The notes under the pieces: generated by a model
Database searches by the model: none
What the model saw: the letters and a program-made list of their open reading frames with translations, nothing else
What the model was told of the DNA's origin: nothing
Assembly: GCA_014378225.1 (NCBI GenBank)
Contig: JACMOA010000171.1
Coordinates: forward strand, 1 to 5,601
Direction of reading: 5' to 3'
Origin: Deinococcales bacterium
GTDB lineage: Bacteria > Deinococcota > Deinococci > Deinococcales > Deinococcaceae
Length of the DNA: 5,601 bases
Shown here: positions 5,566 to 5,601 of the stretch, in pieces
Layout of the letters: the number at the start of each line of letters is the position of its first letter
Position numbering within the stretch: position 1 is the stretch's first letter
Translations under genes and position numbers: made by a program

Positions 5566-5601
5566 TGCACCACGATACTCTCGCCTTGAGCCTCAAGCAA
5601 C

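Larger units (their letters stand above)
5086..5601. other. Intergenic region upstream of lacI, no convincing gene
   Basis: Short reading frames exist on both strands, but none has family-like sequence or a good ribosome site. Contents noted: the probable lacI promoter (5275-5303), an 8-bp palindrome ATCCGGAT (5183-5190), a CTCGAG at 5328-5333, a GCAAG/CTTGC hairpin (5346-5358), three copies of GTCAAGCS (5378-5430), a minus-strand terminator (5512-5565) and a CTTGAG-C-CTCAAG inverted repeat (5585-5597) at the edge. The terminator suggests that a minus-strand gene ends just right of, or within the last bases of, the window. Confidence 0.6.

Noticed and set aside
5278..5596. Two 64-codon minus-strand open frames and a 37-codon frame ending at 5487
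   Set aside because: No recognisable protein pattern or ribosome site, and the right-hand frames run straight through a good terminator hairpin, so they are probably non-coding. A short C-terminal tail of an upstream gene in the last bases cannot be excluded.

Overview
The window reads as part of a bacterial xylan-utilisation locus. Four genes all lie on the minus strand. In transcription order (right to left) they are a LacI-family repressor (5085-4096), a secreted GH10 endo-xylanase (3998-2922), a cytoplasmic GH43 beta-xylosidase (2857-1202) and the start of an ABC sugar-transporter substrate-binding protein (1060 to beyond the left edge). Base composition looks moderate (about half G+C by eye). 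Ribosome sites are strong AGGAG/AAGGAG. The organism cannot be named from this sequence. The protein style (GH10, GH43 and CUT1-type binding protein with alanine-rich signal peptides) would fit Deinococcota or a similar free-living lineage, but that is a weak inference.

Layout from the right: 5086-5601 has no convincing gene. It contains a good intrinsic terminator (minus strand, 5512-5565) for a gene beyond the right edge, and a likely lacI promoter near 5275-5303. The lacI gene is followed by a 97-bp gap carrying a -35/-10 pair with an imperfect palindrome in the spacer, a classic repressor position, just ahead of the xylanase. Between the xylanase and the xylosidase lies a short hairpin with a T-run. 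The 141-bp gap between the xylosidase and the binding protein holds two GCTCGAGC palindromes, a 10-bp direct repeat and a possible -10 box.

Inferred working model: the exported GH10 enzyme cuts xylan outside the cytoplasmic membrane. The binding protein and permeases (expected just left of the window) import xylo-oligosaccharides. The GH43 enzyme, which has no signal peptide, releases xylose inside the cell. The LacI protein probably represses the GH10 promoter, and perhaps its own, until a sugar ligand binds.

The most striking signal is not a gene. CTCGAG occurs 23 times (about 1.4 expected with equal bases), and the octamer GCTCGAGC 9 times (about 0.09 expected). The copies fall in all three codon phases and in intergenic DNA, but none lies in the binding-protein gene. 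This resembles the behaviour of the cyanobacterial HIP1 palindrome and points to a genome-wide DNA-level motif.
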